Shown: piece by piece, positions 1 through 6,197 of the stretch
Position numbering within the stretch: position 1 is the stretch's first letter
How the letters are laid out: every line of letters starts with the position of its first letter
Source of the DNA: Clostridia bacterium
GTDB lineage: Bacteria; Bacillota; Clostridia; Christensenellales; Aristaeellaceae
Length of the DNA: 7,469 bases
Direction of reading: 5' to 3'
Assembly: GCA_017620115.1 (NCBI GenBank)
Contig: JAFZRB010000283.1
Location: 1-7,469 of the forward strand
Made by a program: the position numbers and the translations under genes
Notes under the pieces: model-generated
What the model was told of the DNA's origin: nothing
The model's input: the letters and a program-made list of their open reading frames with translations, nothing else
The model's database searches: none

Positions 1-1772
1 AGCCGCGCCTGATAGGCGTCGAACAGGCCGTCCGCGGGCGCGCCTTCGCATTTTTTGCGGGAAATGGCCTGCAGGACGTCCTTTGGCGGCTGCTCCGGCG
101 CGATTTCGGCGGCGATTTCCAGCGCCTGCGCGGGATCGAGCAGCGGTTTCTTTTCGATCATGCCCAGGCAGACGCCGTGGAAGGTGCCCACGCGAAGCCC
201 CTTCACGGCCTTGCGGCCCAGCTGTTCCTCCAGCCGCTTCCTGAGCTCGCGCGCCGCCTGATTGGTGAACGTCACGGCGGTGATATCGGCGGCCGGAACG
301 CCCGTTTCCAGAAGATGCGCGATGCGGGCGGTGAGCGTCTTCGTCTTGCCGGTGCCCGGCCCGGCCACCACGGCCACGCGCCTGAGGCTGGTGCCGACGC
401 ACGCTTCCTGCTCCGGATTGAGCGCGCCGGCGGCAGGGACAATCGCCTCCGGCGCGGCCGCGGGACGCGGCGCGGGCGCGAATGCCGGCGCGGCCGGTTC
501 GGCGGCCTGCGGCAGGAGGAAGGTGGTCTGCCCCTGAAACACGGCCAGCTCGCCCGGCGCGAACAGCGATATGACGCCGTACTCCCCGTCGTAGCCCGCG
601 CTGCAGATGACCTGCCCGGCGCGCAGACGGCGGAGTCCCTCGCCCACGGCGGCCCCGGCGATGGACGCGGCCGCCTCGGGATCCAGCTCGCGCAGGATGC
701 GGAACTCGCTGCCCGCCGTCTTCAGCATCTCGGAATACAGGGCCTGCGCCTTCCTGCTCTCGGACGAAACGCCCAGGCAGTTTCCCAGCAGCTCGGGAAG
801 GGGCATGAGGCTTTCAAAGGGCGTTTTTGGGCCGTCTTCCGCGCGATCCGCCAGCGTTTCCACGCGGTTGAGCACGCCCACCGTCACTTTGCGCCCGCAC
901 ACAGGGCAGCGGCCGTCCAGCCGCCGGGTTTCTTCGGGGGTGAGGCGGCAGCGGCAGGCGCGGTGGCCGTCCAGATGATATTTGCCTTCCTCGGGGAAGA
1001 ATTCGATCGTGCCCAGCAGCCCTTCGCCGGTCTCTATGGCGCGTTTGAGCGCGGGATACGACGGCGTTCCCTCCAGCATGTTGGCCTCGCGGCCCAGCTT
1101 CGCGGGGGAATGCGCGTCCGAATTGGACACGAGATGATAGCCGTCCAGCATGGAGAGCCGCCGGTTCATGGGCGGGTCGGACGACAGGCCGGTTTCCAGC
1201 GCGTGAATGAAGGGCGACAGGTCGCCGTAGCAGTCCTCCAGCCGCTCGAAGCCGGAGAACGCGCCGAACACGGAGAAATGAGGCGTCCAGATGTGCGCGG
1301 GAATGAAAATGCAGTCCGGGCAGGCTTCCAGCGCGATCTCCAGCAGGTCGCGGCTGTCCAGTCCCAGTATGGGCCGCCCGTCGGAGCGGATATTGCCCAC
1401 CGCCGCCAGACGCTCCGCCAGACGCTGCGCCGCGTCCAGCGAGGGCAGCAGGATAACGTGGTGCACCTTGCGCGTTCGGCCGTCCTTCTTGTAGATGGTG
1501 CTGATCTCGCCGCTGATCACGAACTGAGGCCGCGGCGGTTCGCCTGCCGTGTCGTCCGGCAGCGCGAGCGCGTCTTTCAGCCGGTAGAGGCCCTCGCCCG
1601 CCGGCTCCAGCTGGTCGGCCATTTCGGCGCGCCAGGCGGGATGGGTGAAGTCGCCCGTGCCCACGAGCGCGATGCCTTTCCGGCGCGCCCAGAGATCGAG
1701 GTGGGGCAGGTCGCCGTCGCGGCTGGTGGCGCGGGAATAGCGGGAGTGGATGTGAAGGTCGGCAAAATACAT
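1..1772 (-). CDS. Endonuclease Q-like PHP nuclease fused to UvrD/Rep helicase (C-terminus off the left edge)
   Basis: Partial gene: 590 codons are visible without a stop before the window edge. The start ATG at 1772-1770 follows AGGTGATC (1784-1777), an excellent ribosome binding site. Residues 1 to about 410 match the EndoQ/TIGR00375 family: metal-ligand PHP motif LHIH (H7, H9), GTGDFTHP (38-45), SGEISTIYKKDG (87-98), PAHIWTP (158-164), SNSDAHS (216-222), a CxC...CPxC zinc site (C273, C275, C289, C292) and GYDGEYG (393-399). A Pro/Ala-rich linker (about 423-450) leads to a superfamily 1 helicase: Q motif LNPEQ (451-455), Walker A GPGTGKT (471-477), motif Ia TFTNQAA (501-507), motif Ib GTFHG (529-533). 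Characterised EndoQ enzymes cut 5' of deaminated bases and abasic sites; UvrD helicases unwind from nicks. The inferred role is cytoplasmic DNA repair combining both. Helicase motifs II to VI would lie outside the window. It is probably co-transcribed with nadK. Family assignment is firm; the combined function is inferred. Confidence 0.94.
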   Translation of the reverse strand, partial: MYFADLHIHSRYSRATSRDGDLPHLDLWARRKGIALVGTGDFTHPAWRAEMADQLEPAGEGLYRLKDALALPDDTAGEPPRPQFVISGEISTIYKKDGRTRKVHHVILLPSLDAAQRLAERLAAVGNIRSDGRPILGLDSRDLLEIALEACPDCIFIPAHIWTPHFSVFGAFSGFERLEDCYGDLSPFIHALETGLSSDPPMNRRLSMLDGYHLVSNSDAHSPAKLGREANMLEGTPSYPALKRAIETGEGLLGTIEFFPEEGKYHLDGHRACRCRLTPEETRRLDGRCPVCGRKVTVGVLNRVETLADRAEDGPKTPFESLMPLPELLGNCLGVSSESRKAQALYSEMLKTAGSEFRILRELDPEAAASIAGAAVGEGLRRLRAGQVICSAGYDGEYGVISLFAPGELAVFQGQTTFLLPQAAEPAAPAFAPAPRPAAAPEAIVPAAGALNPEQEACVGTSLRRVAVVAGPGTGKTKTLTARIAHLLETGVPAADITAVTFTNQAARELRKRLEEQLGRKAVKGLRVGTFHGVCLGMIEKKPLLDPAQALEIAAEIAPEQPPKDVLQAISRKKCEGAPADGLFDAYQAR

Positions 1773-1776
1773 ATTC

Positions 1777-1784
1777 GATCACCT
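1777..1784 (-). promoter_or_regulatory. Ribosome binding site of the EndoQ-UvrD gene
   Basis: On the minus strand AGGTGATC lies 4 bases before the ATG at 1772. It is complementary to eight consecutive bases of the usual 16S 3' end, and it fixes the start codon against the out-of-frame ATG at 1782. Confidence 0.85.
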
Positions 1785-1806
1785 GCGCGCTGTGTGATGG
1801 GTGAAA

Positions 1807-1836
1807 CGCGCCGCCCGCCGTCTGCCCGGCGGCGCG
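1807..1836 (-). terminator. GC-rich hairpin between nadK and the EndoQ-UvrD gene (weak terminator or attenuator candidate)
   Basis: A perfect 9-bp inverted repeat (CGCGCCGCC at 1807-1815, GGCGGCGCG at 1828-1836) with a 12-base loop lies 7 bases after the nadK stop codon. On the transcribed minus strand it is followed by only TTT and then CAC, so the U-tract is poor. It may reduce read-through, protect the nadK 3' end, or simply be structured spacer. Strong termination is unlikely from what is visible. Confidence 0.35.
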
Positions 1837-1843
1837 GCTTCCG

Positions 1844-2641
1844 TCAGGTCAGTCCGGCCACCGGCCTCGGGGCGAGCAGGCGCAGCGTCTTTTCCGCGCG
1901 GCGCACGGTGAGCGGCTGATCCAGCGCGCCCAGCGCAATGCCGTCGGCGTACACGCAGGCGTCGTCGACGTCCGGGCGCGCGGCGGAGAGCGTGACGGAG
2001 GCGCTGTCGCTGAACACGCGGGCGCGCTGCTGCGAGGCGTGCGCGCAGATGGGCGTGAGCGCAAAGCAGCCGGCGTCCGGCATGAGGATAGGCCCGCCCG
2101 CGGAGAGGTTGTAGGCGGTCGAGCCGGTGGGCGTGGCGATGATCACGCCGTCGCCGCGCAGCTTCATCGCGGGCGCGCCGGTGAGCTCGGCCGTCAGTTC
2201 CACCGTCGTGCCGAAGCTGCGCTTGGCGATGACCACGTCGTTGAGGGCCAGGCGTTCGCGCCCGCCGAATTCAAAGGCGAGCAGCGTACGCGGCGATATG
2301 GGCCAGCGCGCCAGCCGCTCGGCGGAGAGGGTTTCCACGTCCGCCAGATCGAGCGCGCACAGATAGCCCAGCCGTCCGCCGTTGATGCCCAGCAGGGGCC
2401 TGTCGGCCGCCAGCGCGGCCTGAGCCGCCCGCAGCACCGCGCCGTCGCCGCCGATGGAGACAATGAAATCGCTTTCCCGGGGCGAGAAGGCGGCGTGCGC
2501 CGCGTCGCCGAAGACGACCCGGCTGTCGTCCGCGGCCAGCGCGCACTGCGCCTTTAGGCCACGCTCGAGCGCCTGAATGGAACGGCGCGCGGCGTCGATC
2601 TGCCGCGGCGTGCTCTGATTGGGACAGACGAACAGTTTCAT
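1844..2641 (-). CDS. nadK: NAD kinase
   Basis: 265 residues. It phosphorylates NAD to NADP in the cytoplasm and is normally the only source of NADP. Family hallmarks in order: GGDG (64-67, catalytic Asp66), INGGRLGYL (86-94, corresponding to the NxGxLGFL motif), LNDVVI (133-138), GDGVIIATPTGSTAYNLSAG (163-182), then TPICAH (196-201, where PICPH is more usual). The short N-terminus (about 60 residues before GGDG) is typical of compact Firmicutes enzymes. I chose ATG 2641, which has GGGGAT 9 bases upstream and gives MKLFVCPNQ. Longer in-frame starts at 2680 and 2767 are rejected because the -10 and -35 boxes of its promoter lie at 2676-2704, placing those codons at or upstream of the transcription start. 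It is first in a probable two-gene unit with the EndoQ-UvrD gene. GGDG is followed by Ala where Thr is common, which is a minor variation. The identification is secure. Confidence 0.97.
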   Translation of the reverse strand: MKLFVCPNQSTPRQIDAARRSIQALERGLKAQCALAADDSRVVFGDAAHAAFSPRESDFIVSIGGDGAVLRAAQAALAADRPLLGINGGRLGYLCALDLADVETLSAERLARWPISPRTLLAFEFGGRERLALNDVVIAKRSFGTTVELTAELTGAPAMKLRGDGVIIATPTGSTAYNLSAGGPILMPDAGCFALTPICAHASQQRARVFSDSASVTLSAARPDVDDACVYADGIALGALDQPLTVRRAEKTLRLLAPRPVAGLT

Positions 2642-2675
2642 ATGGCAATCATCCCCGTCTCTGTTATCATGTTCT

Positions 2676-2704
2676 ATCATATATTTGCGCGCCCTGTTTG
2701 TCAA
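2676..2704 (-). promoter_or_regulatory. nadK promoter (sigma-A type)
   Basis: Minus strand -35 TTGACA (2704-2699), 17-base spacer, -10 TATGAT (2681-2676). This matches consensus at 11 of 12 positions. The transcription start would be near 2669, giving a leader of about 28 bases before ATG 2641. The hexamer ATGATA occurs twice 10 bases apart (2680-2675 and 2670-2665) across the -10 and predicted start, which could be chance or a regulator site. Confidence 0.85.
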
Positions 2705-2739
2705 CAGAAGAATTGGAGCCGGCGCGATTCGCTTTTTTT

Positions 2740-2755
2740 GCGCGGCGCGCCGCGC
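2740..2755. repeat. 16-bp perfect palindrome between divergent promoters (operator candidate)
   Basis: GCGCGGCGCGCCGCGC is its own reverse complement. It sits 5 bases upstream of the TraX-gene -35 box and 35 bases upstream of the nadK -35 box. It has no central loop and no T-run on its 3' side in either direction (the T7 run at 2733-2739 precedes it on the plus strand), so it is not a terminator. A binding site for a dimeric regulator is possible. GC-only palindromes are also easier to get by chance in GC-rich DNA. Confidence 0.4.
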
Positions 2756-2760
2756 GGGGC

Positions 2761-2790
2761 TTGCCATGAGGGGTCGGGATGGCGTATAAT
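2761..2790 (+). promoter_or_regulatory. Promoter of the TraX-HD-GH127-CE7 gene run
   Basis: -35 TTGCCA (2761-2766, one mismatch), 18-base spacer, -10 TATAAT (2785-2790, perfect). The predicted transcription start near 2797 lies downstream of the ATG at 2779, so that ATG would not be in the mRNA. This promoter is divergent from the nadK promoter. Confidence 0.7.
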
Positions 2791-2796
2791 CAGTAC

Positions 2797-2803
2797 GAGG
2801 TGA
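2797..2803 (+). promoter_or_regulatory. Ribosome binding site deciding the TraX-family start
   Basis: GAGGTGA, seven consecutive bases complementary to the 16S 3' end, lies 5 bases before GTG 2809. It supports GTG 2809 over ATG 2779. With a transcription start near 2797 it would sit at the very 5' end of the mRNA. Confidence 0.7.
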
Positions 2804-2808
2804 CAGGC

Positions 2809-3573
2809 GTGGCAGATACCAAGAAAAAAACAGTCAAGCTCAATTCGGACACGGGCTTTCTGAAGCTGATCGCCATTGTGACGATGACCATCGACCATCT
2901 GGGCGCGGTGGTGTTTCCGCAGTATACCGTCATGCGCGTCATCGGGCGCATCGCCTTTCCGATCTTCGCCTACTGCGTGGCGGCGGGCTGCGTCTACACG
3001 AAGAATATCGGCAAATACGCGCTGCGCATGCTGCTGATGGCCGTGCTCGTTCAGCCGCTGTATGTGACGGCCATGAATCACCTGGCCAAAGGCGCCTTCG
3101 ACTGGGCGCACAACTACTATCGCCTGGATCTGATCTTCCAGCATTATTACCTCACGTCGCATCACGTGATCCACTTCACGCTGTTTTTCGGCATACTGCT
3201 CATCTGGGCGCTGCGCGATAAAAAGTATATCGCCGCGGCCGCCGTGCTCGCTGCGTGCTGGTATCTGCAGAACTGGCTGGATTACGGCATGTACGGCATC
3301 TATCTGATTCTGATTTTCTGGGCGCTGATCGACCGGCCGCTTTCAGCGCTGGTATGGTCCGCGGCCTATATGGCGTGGTACGGCCTGCCCACGCTGCGCA
3401 CGCAGCTGTGGCCGGTGGAAAATGTGCGCGTATACGTTCAGCTCTACGCGCTCATGGCGCTGCCGCTCATACTGATTCCCATGAACACGAAGATCAAAGT
3501 GAACAAATGGGTGTTCTATCTGTTCTATCCGGCGCATCTGGCGGGAATTTATTTCCTCACCATGCTGAAATAG
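2809..3573 (+). CDS. TraX-family integral membrane protein
   Basis: 254 residues from GTG 2809, or 264 from ATG 2779. I prefer GTG 2809 because it has a full GAGGTGA site and because ATG 2779 overlaps the promoter spacer. A lysine-rich N-terminus (KKKTVK, 5-10) precedes about nine hydrophobic segments (roughly 17-36, 44-62, 71-88, 119-135, 139-156, 160-174, 178-192, 207-224, 234-251). The TraX family signature is visible: LKLIAIVTMTIDHLG (18-32, with D29-H30), GRIAFPIFAY (46-55) and the C-terminal FYLFYPAHLAGIYFL (236-250). TraX of the F plasmid is needed for N-acetylation of F-pilin; chromosomal Firmicutes members have no conjugation genes nearby and may be membrane acyltransferases with unknown substrates. 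No conjugation gene is present here either. The next gene starts 6 bases after its stop, so the two are translationally close. The family call is firm; the substrate is unknown. Confidence 0.9.
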   Translation: MADTKKKTVKLNSDTGFLKLIAIVTMTIDHLGAVVFPQYTVMRVIGRIAFPIFAYCVAAGCVYTKNIGKYALRMLLMAVLVQPLYVTAMNHLAKGAFDWAHNYYRLDLIFQHYYLTSHHVIHFTLFFGILLIWALRDKKYIAAAAVLAACWYLQNWLDYGMYGIYLILIFWALIDRPLSALVWSAAYMAWYGLPTLRTQLWPVENVRVYVQLYALMALPLILIPMNTKIKVNKWVFYLFYPAHLAGIYFLTMLK

Positions 3574-3578
3574 GAGGG
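3572..3578 (+). promoter_or_regulatory. Ribosome binding site of the HD-domain gene, overlapping the preceding stop codon
   Basis: AGGAGGG overlaps the TAG stop of the TraX-family gene and ends one base before ATG 3580, which is unusually close. AGGAGGGGAT (3572-3581) differs from the ideal AGGAGGTGAT at one base and would leave a normal 7-base gap to GTG 3589, the fourth codon. GTG 3589 is therefore a serious alternative start. Confidence 0.6.
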
Positions 3579-3579
3579 G

Positions 3580-4176
3580 ATGAACAGCGTGAACGGCAAA
3601 TATCCGACGCGGGAAGAGGCCGAAAGGCTGGTGCGGGAGGCGGAGGCCATTTATCCGGGGCCGTGGGGCGACCACTGCCGAGTGGTTGCCCGCTGCGCCG
3701 AGGCCATCGCCGCGGCGTGCGGCATGGACGCGGATAAGGCTTATGTTCTGGGCCTTTTGCACGACATCGGCCGCCGCTTCGGCCATGGGCATATGGCGCA
3801 CGTGTACGATGGGTATACGTACATGCGGGAACTGGGCTACGACGGCGCGGCGCGCATCTGCCTGACGCACTCGTTCAACATGAAGAGGTTTGATGAGTAT
3901 ATCGGCGATGTGGATATTCCCGAGGGAAAGCAGGCGGTCATCCGGGAGGCGCTGGCGGCCTGCGAATTCGACGACTACGACCGGCTGATCCAGCTGTGCG
4001 ACGGCATCGGCACGGCGAATGGCCCGGTTTCGCTCGCGGAGCGCATGGGCGACGTGAAGCGCCGCTACGGGCGTTATCCGCAGGACAAATGGGACAGGAA
4101 CTTTGAAATCAAGCGGTATTTCGAGCAAAAGGCGGGCGGGACGCTGGAATCGCTGCTTGCCGAGGCATTCAGATAA
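3580..4176 (+). CDS. HD-domain metal-dependent phosphohydrolase
   Basis: 198 residues, or 195 from GTG 3589. A complete HD metal site is visible: H32, H61-D62 (in LLHDIGRRFG), H97 (LTHS) and D141 (LCDGIG), with all four ligand positions of the superfamily in order. Further histidines H69, H71 and H74 follow the HD pair and might support a second metal. No other domain, signal peptide or membrane segment is seen, so the protein is probably cytoplasmic. HD proteins hydrolyse phosphate esters, often nucleotides; the substrate cannot be told from the sequence. The gene follows the TraX-family gene by 6 bases, with a shared stop/ribosome-site region that suggests translational coupling, and precedes the GH127 gene by 30 bases. 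It could be a nucleotide phosphatase or a signalling-nucleotide hydrolase. Neighbours do not decide between these. Confidence 0.9.
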   Translation: MNSVNGKYPTREEAERLVREAEAIYPGPWGDHCRVVARCAEAIAAACGMDADKAYVLGLLHDIGRRFGHGHMAHVYDGYTYMRELGYDGAARICLTHSFNMKRFDEYIGDVDIPEGKQAVIREALAACEFDDYDRLIQLCDGIGTANGPVSLAERMGDVKRRYGRYPQDKWDRNFEIKRYFEQKAGGTLESLLAEAFR

Positions 4177-4206
4177 CGAAAAGCACGGAAGGGATGTGTT
4201 TTCCCC

Positions 4207-6162
4207 ATGATGAATCGCGCACTGTTCAACATGCCGCCGCTTTCCAGAAACAGCATGGCGGCGCTTCCGCTGGGAGCGGTGAAGCCGGAGAGCTGGCTGA
4301 AAAAGCAGCTGGAGACCGCGGCGAACGGGCTGTCGGGCAGACTGTATGAGTTCTGGCCGGACGTGAAGGACAGCGCCTGGCGCGGCCGCGGAGGCGACGG
4401 CTGGGAGCGCGCGCCGTATTACCTCGACGGCCTGGTTCCCCTGGCGTGGCTGCTGGACGACGAGAAGCTCAAATCGGTGTGCATGGAGTATATCGAGTGG
4501 ACCCTGAAAAGCCAGCGCGAGGACGGCTTTTTCGGCCCGGAGGGCAACGACGACTGGTGGCCGCGCATGATTATGCTCAAGGCGCTCATCCAGTATTTCA
4601 CCGCCACGGTGGACAGGCGGGTGCCGGAGTTCATGTTCAACTACTTCAAATACCAGTATAAGACCATCGACAAAAAGCCGCTGCGCGAGTGGGCGGTGGC
4701 CCGCGGCGCGGAAAACATCGAGGCGGTGGTGTGGCTCTACAACCTTACCGGCGGGAAGCACAAATTCCTGCTGGAGCTCATGCGCAAGCTGAAGGAGCAG
4801 ACGCTGGACTGGACGGGCCATTTCTCCGCCTTCCCCCACACGCAGTCCATGCAGCGCCTCATCCCGTGGGAGGAGATGAAGACGGGCCGTGCCGACGAGA
4901 ACGCGAAGGGCGAGCAGCTCGCGGGGCTGGATCGGCCCTATTACGCCACGCAGTATCACCTCTCGCACGTCGTGAACGTGGCCATGGGGCTGAAGGCGCC
5001 CGGCGTCGTCAGCCAGTTCAAGAGCGGCGCGAAGGAGCGCGGGGCGTTCGCCACGGGCTGGCAGAAGCTGATGAAGCATCACGGCGTGGCCTACGGCATG
5101 TTCACCGGCGACGAGCACCTGAGCGGCAGCAGCCCCACGCAGGGCACGGAGACCTGCGCCGTGGTCGAGCTGATGCACACGCTGGAAACGCTGCTCACCT
5201 GCGGCATCCCGGAGGACGGACTGGGCGACATCCTTGAAAAATTGGCCTTCAACGCGCTGCCGGCTTCGCAGTCGGCCGACATGCTGCTGCACCAGTACGA
5301 CCAGCAGGCCAACCAGGTGAAGTGCTCGAAGGAGAAACGCGGCTGGTATAACAACAACGACGACTCCAACCTGTTCGGCCTGGAGCCGAACTTCGGCTGC
5401 TGCACCGCCAACCTGCACCAGGGCTGGCCGAAATACGCCGCGAGCCTGTGGTACGCCACGCCGGACGAGGGCTTCGCCTGCGTAAGCTACGCGCCCTGCA
5501 CCGTACGCTTCCGCTCGGGCGACACGCCGGTGAAGCTGCGCGTGGAGACGGCTTATCCCTTCGGCGAGAAGGTGCTCATCCACGTGGACGCCGCGGAGCC
5601 GAAGGCCTTCCCCGTCTGCCTGCGCATTCCCCAGTGGGCCGACGGGGCCACGCTGCGCGTGAACGGCGGCGAGGATATGGAGCCCATCCCCGGCCAGTAC
5701 AGCGTGATCGAGGGCGAGTGGCAGAAGGGCGACGCGATCGAGCTGATCCTGCCCATGAAACCACGCCTGACCCGCTGGAGCCGCCGCTCCGCCGCCGTGG
5801 AGCTGGGGCCGCTGCTGATGGCTTTCCGGCCGGAGGAGACATGGACCGTCGTGAAGGAGCATCCCGTCGCGCCGGATTATGCAGTGACGACCGGGGATAA
5901 GTGGAACTGGGCGCTCGTCGAGGGCGGCGGGATGACAGCCTCGTTGACGGGCCGTGAAGGCGCGTTCGGCAGCGAGAGCGGCGCGCGCGTGACAGTCGAG
6001 GCCGTGGAGGCAAAGGGTTGGGGTATGAAGGGCGGCAGCTGCGCGCCCACGCCCATCGACCTCACGGCGAAGCGCTGCGATGTCGTGAATATCGAGCTCG
6101 TGCCCTATGGCGACACGGGGCTGAGGATATCCCAGTTCCCGATGGCCGGGCTCGTAGAATGA
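4207..6162 (+). CDS. GH127-type beta-L-arabinofuranosidase (DUF1680 family)
   Basis: 651 residues, the usual size for this family, with no signal peptide, so it probably acts in the cytoplasm. The N-terminal two thirds form the (alpha/alpha)6-type catalytic region (WERAPYYLDGLVPLAWLLDD at 66-85, DGFFGP at 106-111). The C-terminal third looks like beta-sandwich (LRIPQWADGATLRVNG at 472-487). The metal and nucleophile site known from Bifidobacterium HypBA1 is present: Glu-x-Cys in GTETCAVVE (E315, C317) and FGCCTAN (C398 probable nucleophile, C399 zinc ligand). E303 (GDEHL) may be the acid/base by position. The family removes beta-L-arabinofuranose from plant glycans, but GH127/GH142/GH146-related groups vary and the exact linkage is not certain. 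ATG 4207 has only a distant GGAAGGG (4187-4193), so translation may depend on upstream ribosomes; ATG 4210 is also possible. The esterase that follows suggests joint trimming of hemicellulose fragments. Confidence 0.9.
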   Translation: MMNRALFNMPPLSRNSMAALPLGAVKPESWLKKQLETAANGLSGRLYEFWPDVKDSAWRGRGGDGWERAPYYLDGLVPLAWLLDDEKLKSVCMEYIEWTLKSQREDGFFGPEGNDDWWPRMIMLKALIQYFTATVDRRVPEFMFNYFKYQYKTIDKKPLREWAVARGAENIEAVVWLYNLTGGKHKFLLELMRKLKEQTLDWTGHFSAFPHTQSMQRLIPWEEMKTGRADENAKGEQLAGLDRPYYATQYHLSHVVNVAMGLKAPGVVSQFKSGAKERGAFATGWQKLMKHHGVAYGMFTGDEHLSGSSPTQGTETCAVVELMHTLETLLTCGIPEDGLGDILEKLAFNALPASQSADMLLHQYDQQANQVKCSKEKRGWYNNNDDSNLFGLEPNFGCCTANLHQGWPKYAASLWYATPDEGFACVSYAPCTVRFRSGDTPVKLRVETAYPFGEKVLIHVDAAEPKAFPVCLRIPQWADGATLRVNGGEDMEPIPGQYSVIEGEWQKGDAIELILPMKPRLTRWSRRSAAVELGPLLMAFRPEETWTVVKEHPVAPDYAVTTGDKWNWALVEGGGMTASLTGREGAFGSESGARVTVEAVEAKGWGMKGGSCAPTPIDLTAKRCDVVNIELVPYGDTGLRISQFPMAGLVE

Positions 6163-6183
6163 ACGCAACAATATGAATATTAA

Positions 6184-6191
6184 GAGGAGTG
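6184..6191 (+). promoter_or_regulatory. Ribosome binding site of the CE7 esterase gene
   Basis: GAGGAGTG lies 6 bases before ATG 6198. The in-frame GTG at 6189 is part of this site, so ATG 6198 is the better start. Confidence 0.8.
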
Positions 6192-6197
6192 AACGTC

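Noticed and set aside
177..1919. A 580-codon open frame on the plus strand opposite the EndoQ-UvrD gene
   Set aside because: It overlaps the well-supported minus-strand repair gene over almost all its length, has low-complexity Arg/Gly/Ala-rich composition and no family motif.
2723..2739. T7 run after GCGATTCGC as an intrinsic terminator on the plus strand
   Set aside because: The stem would be only three pairs, and no plus-strand gene ends upstream of it.
2642..2767. N-terminal extension of NAD kinase to the in-frame ATG at 2767 or 2680
   Set aside because: These codons lie at or upstream of the nadK promoter boxes (2676-2704), and the extension has no similarity to NAD kinases.
4191..4205. 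GGGA/TCCC hairpin over the weak ribosome site of the GH127 gene as a translational switch
   Set aside because: Only about five pairs with a 7-base loop; too weak and too easily found by chance to call.
3343..6171. A 942-codon open frame on the minus strand opposite the TraX, HD and GH127 genes
   Set aside because: It is antisense to genes with clear family motifs, its translation is rich in Arg, His, Ala and Leu with no recognisable domain, and GC-biased third positions readily leave such frames open.
6189..6197. GTG 6189 as start of the CE7 esterase
   Set aside because: The GTG is part of the GAGGAGTG ribosome site; ATG 6198 is properly spaced and gives the usual family length.
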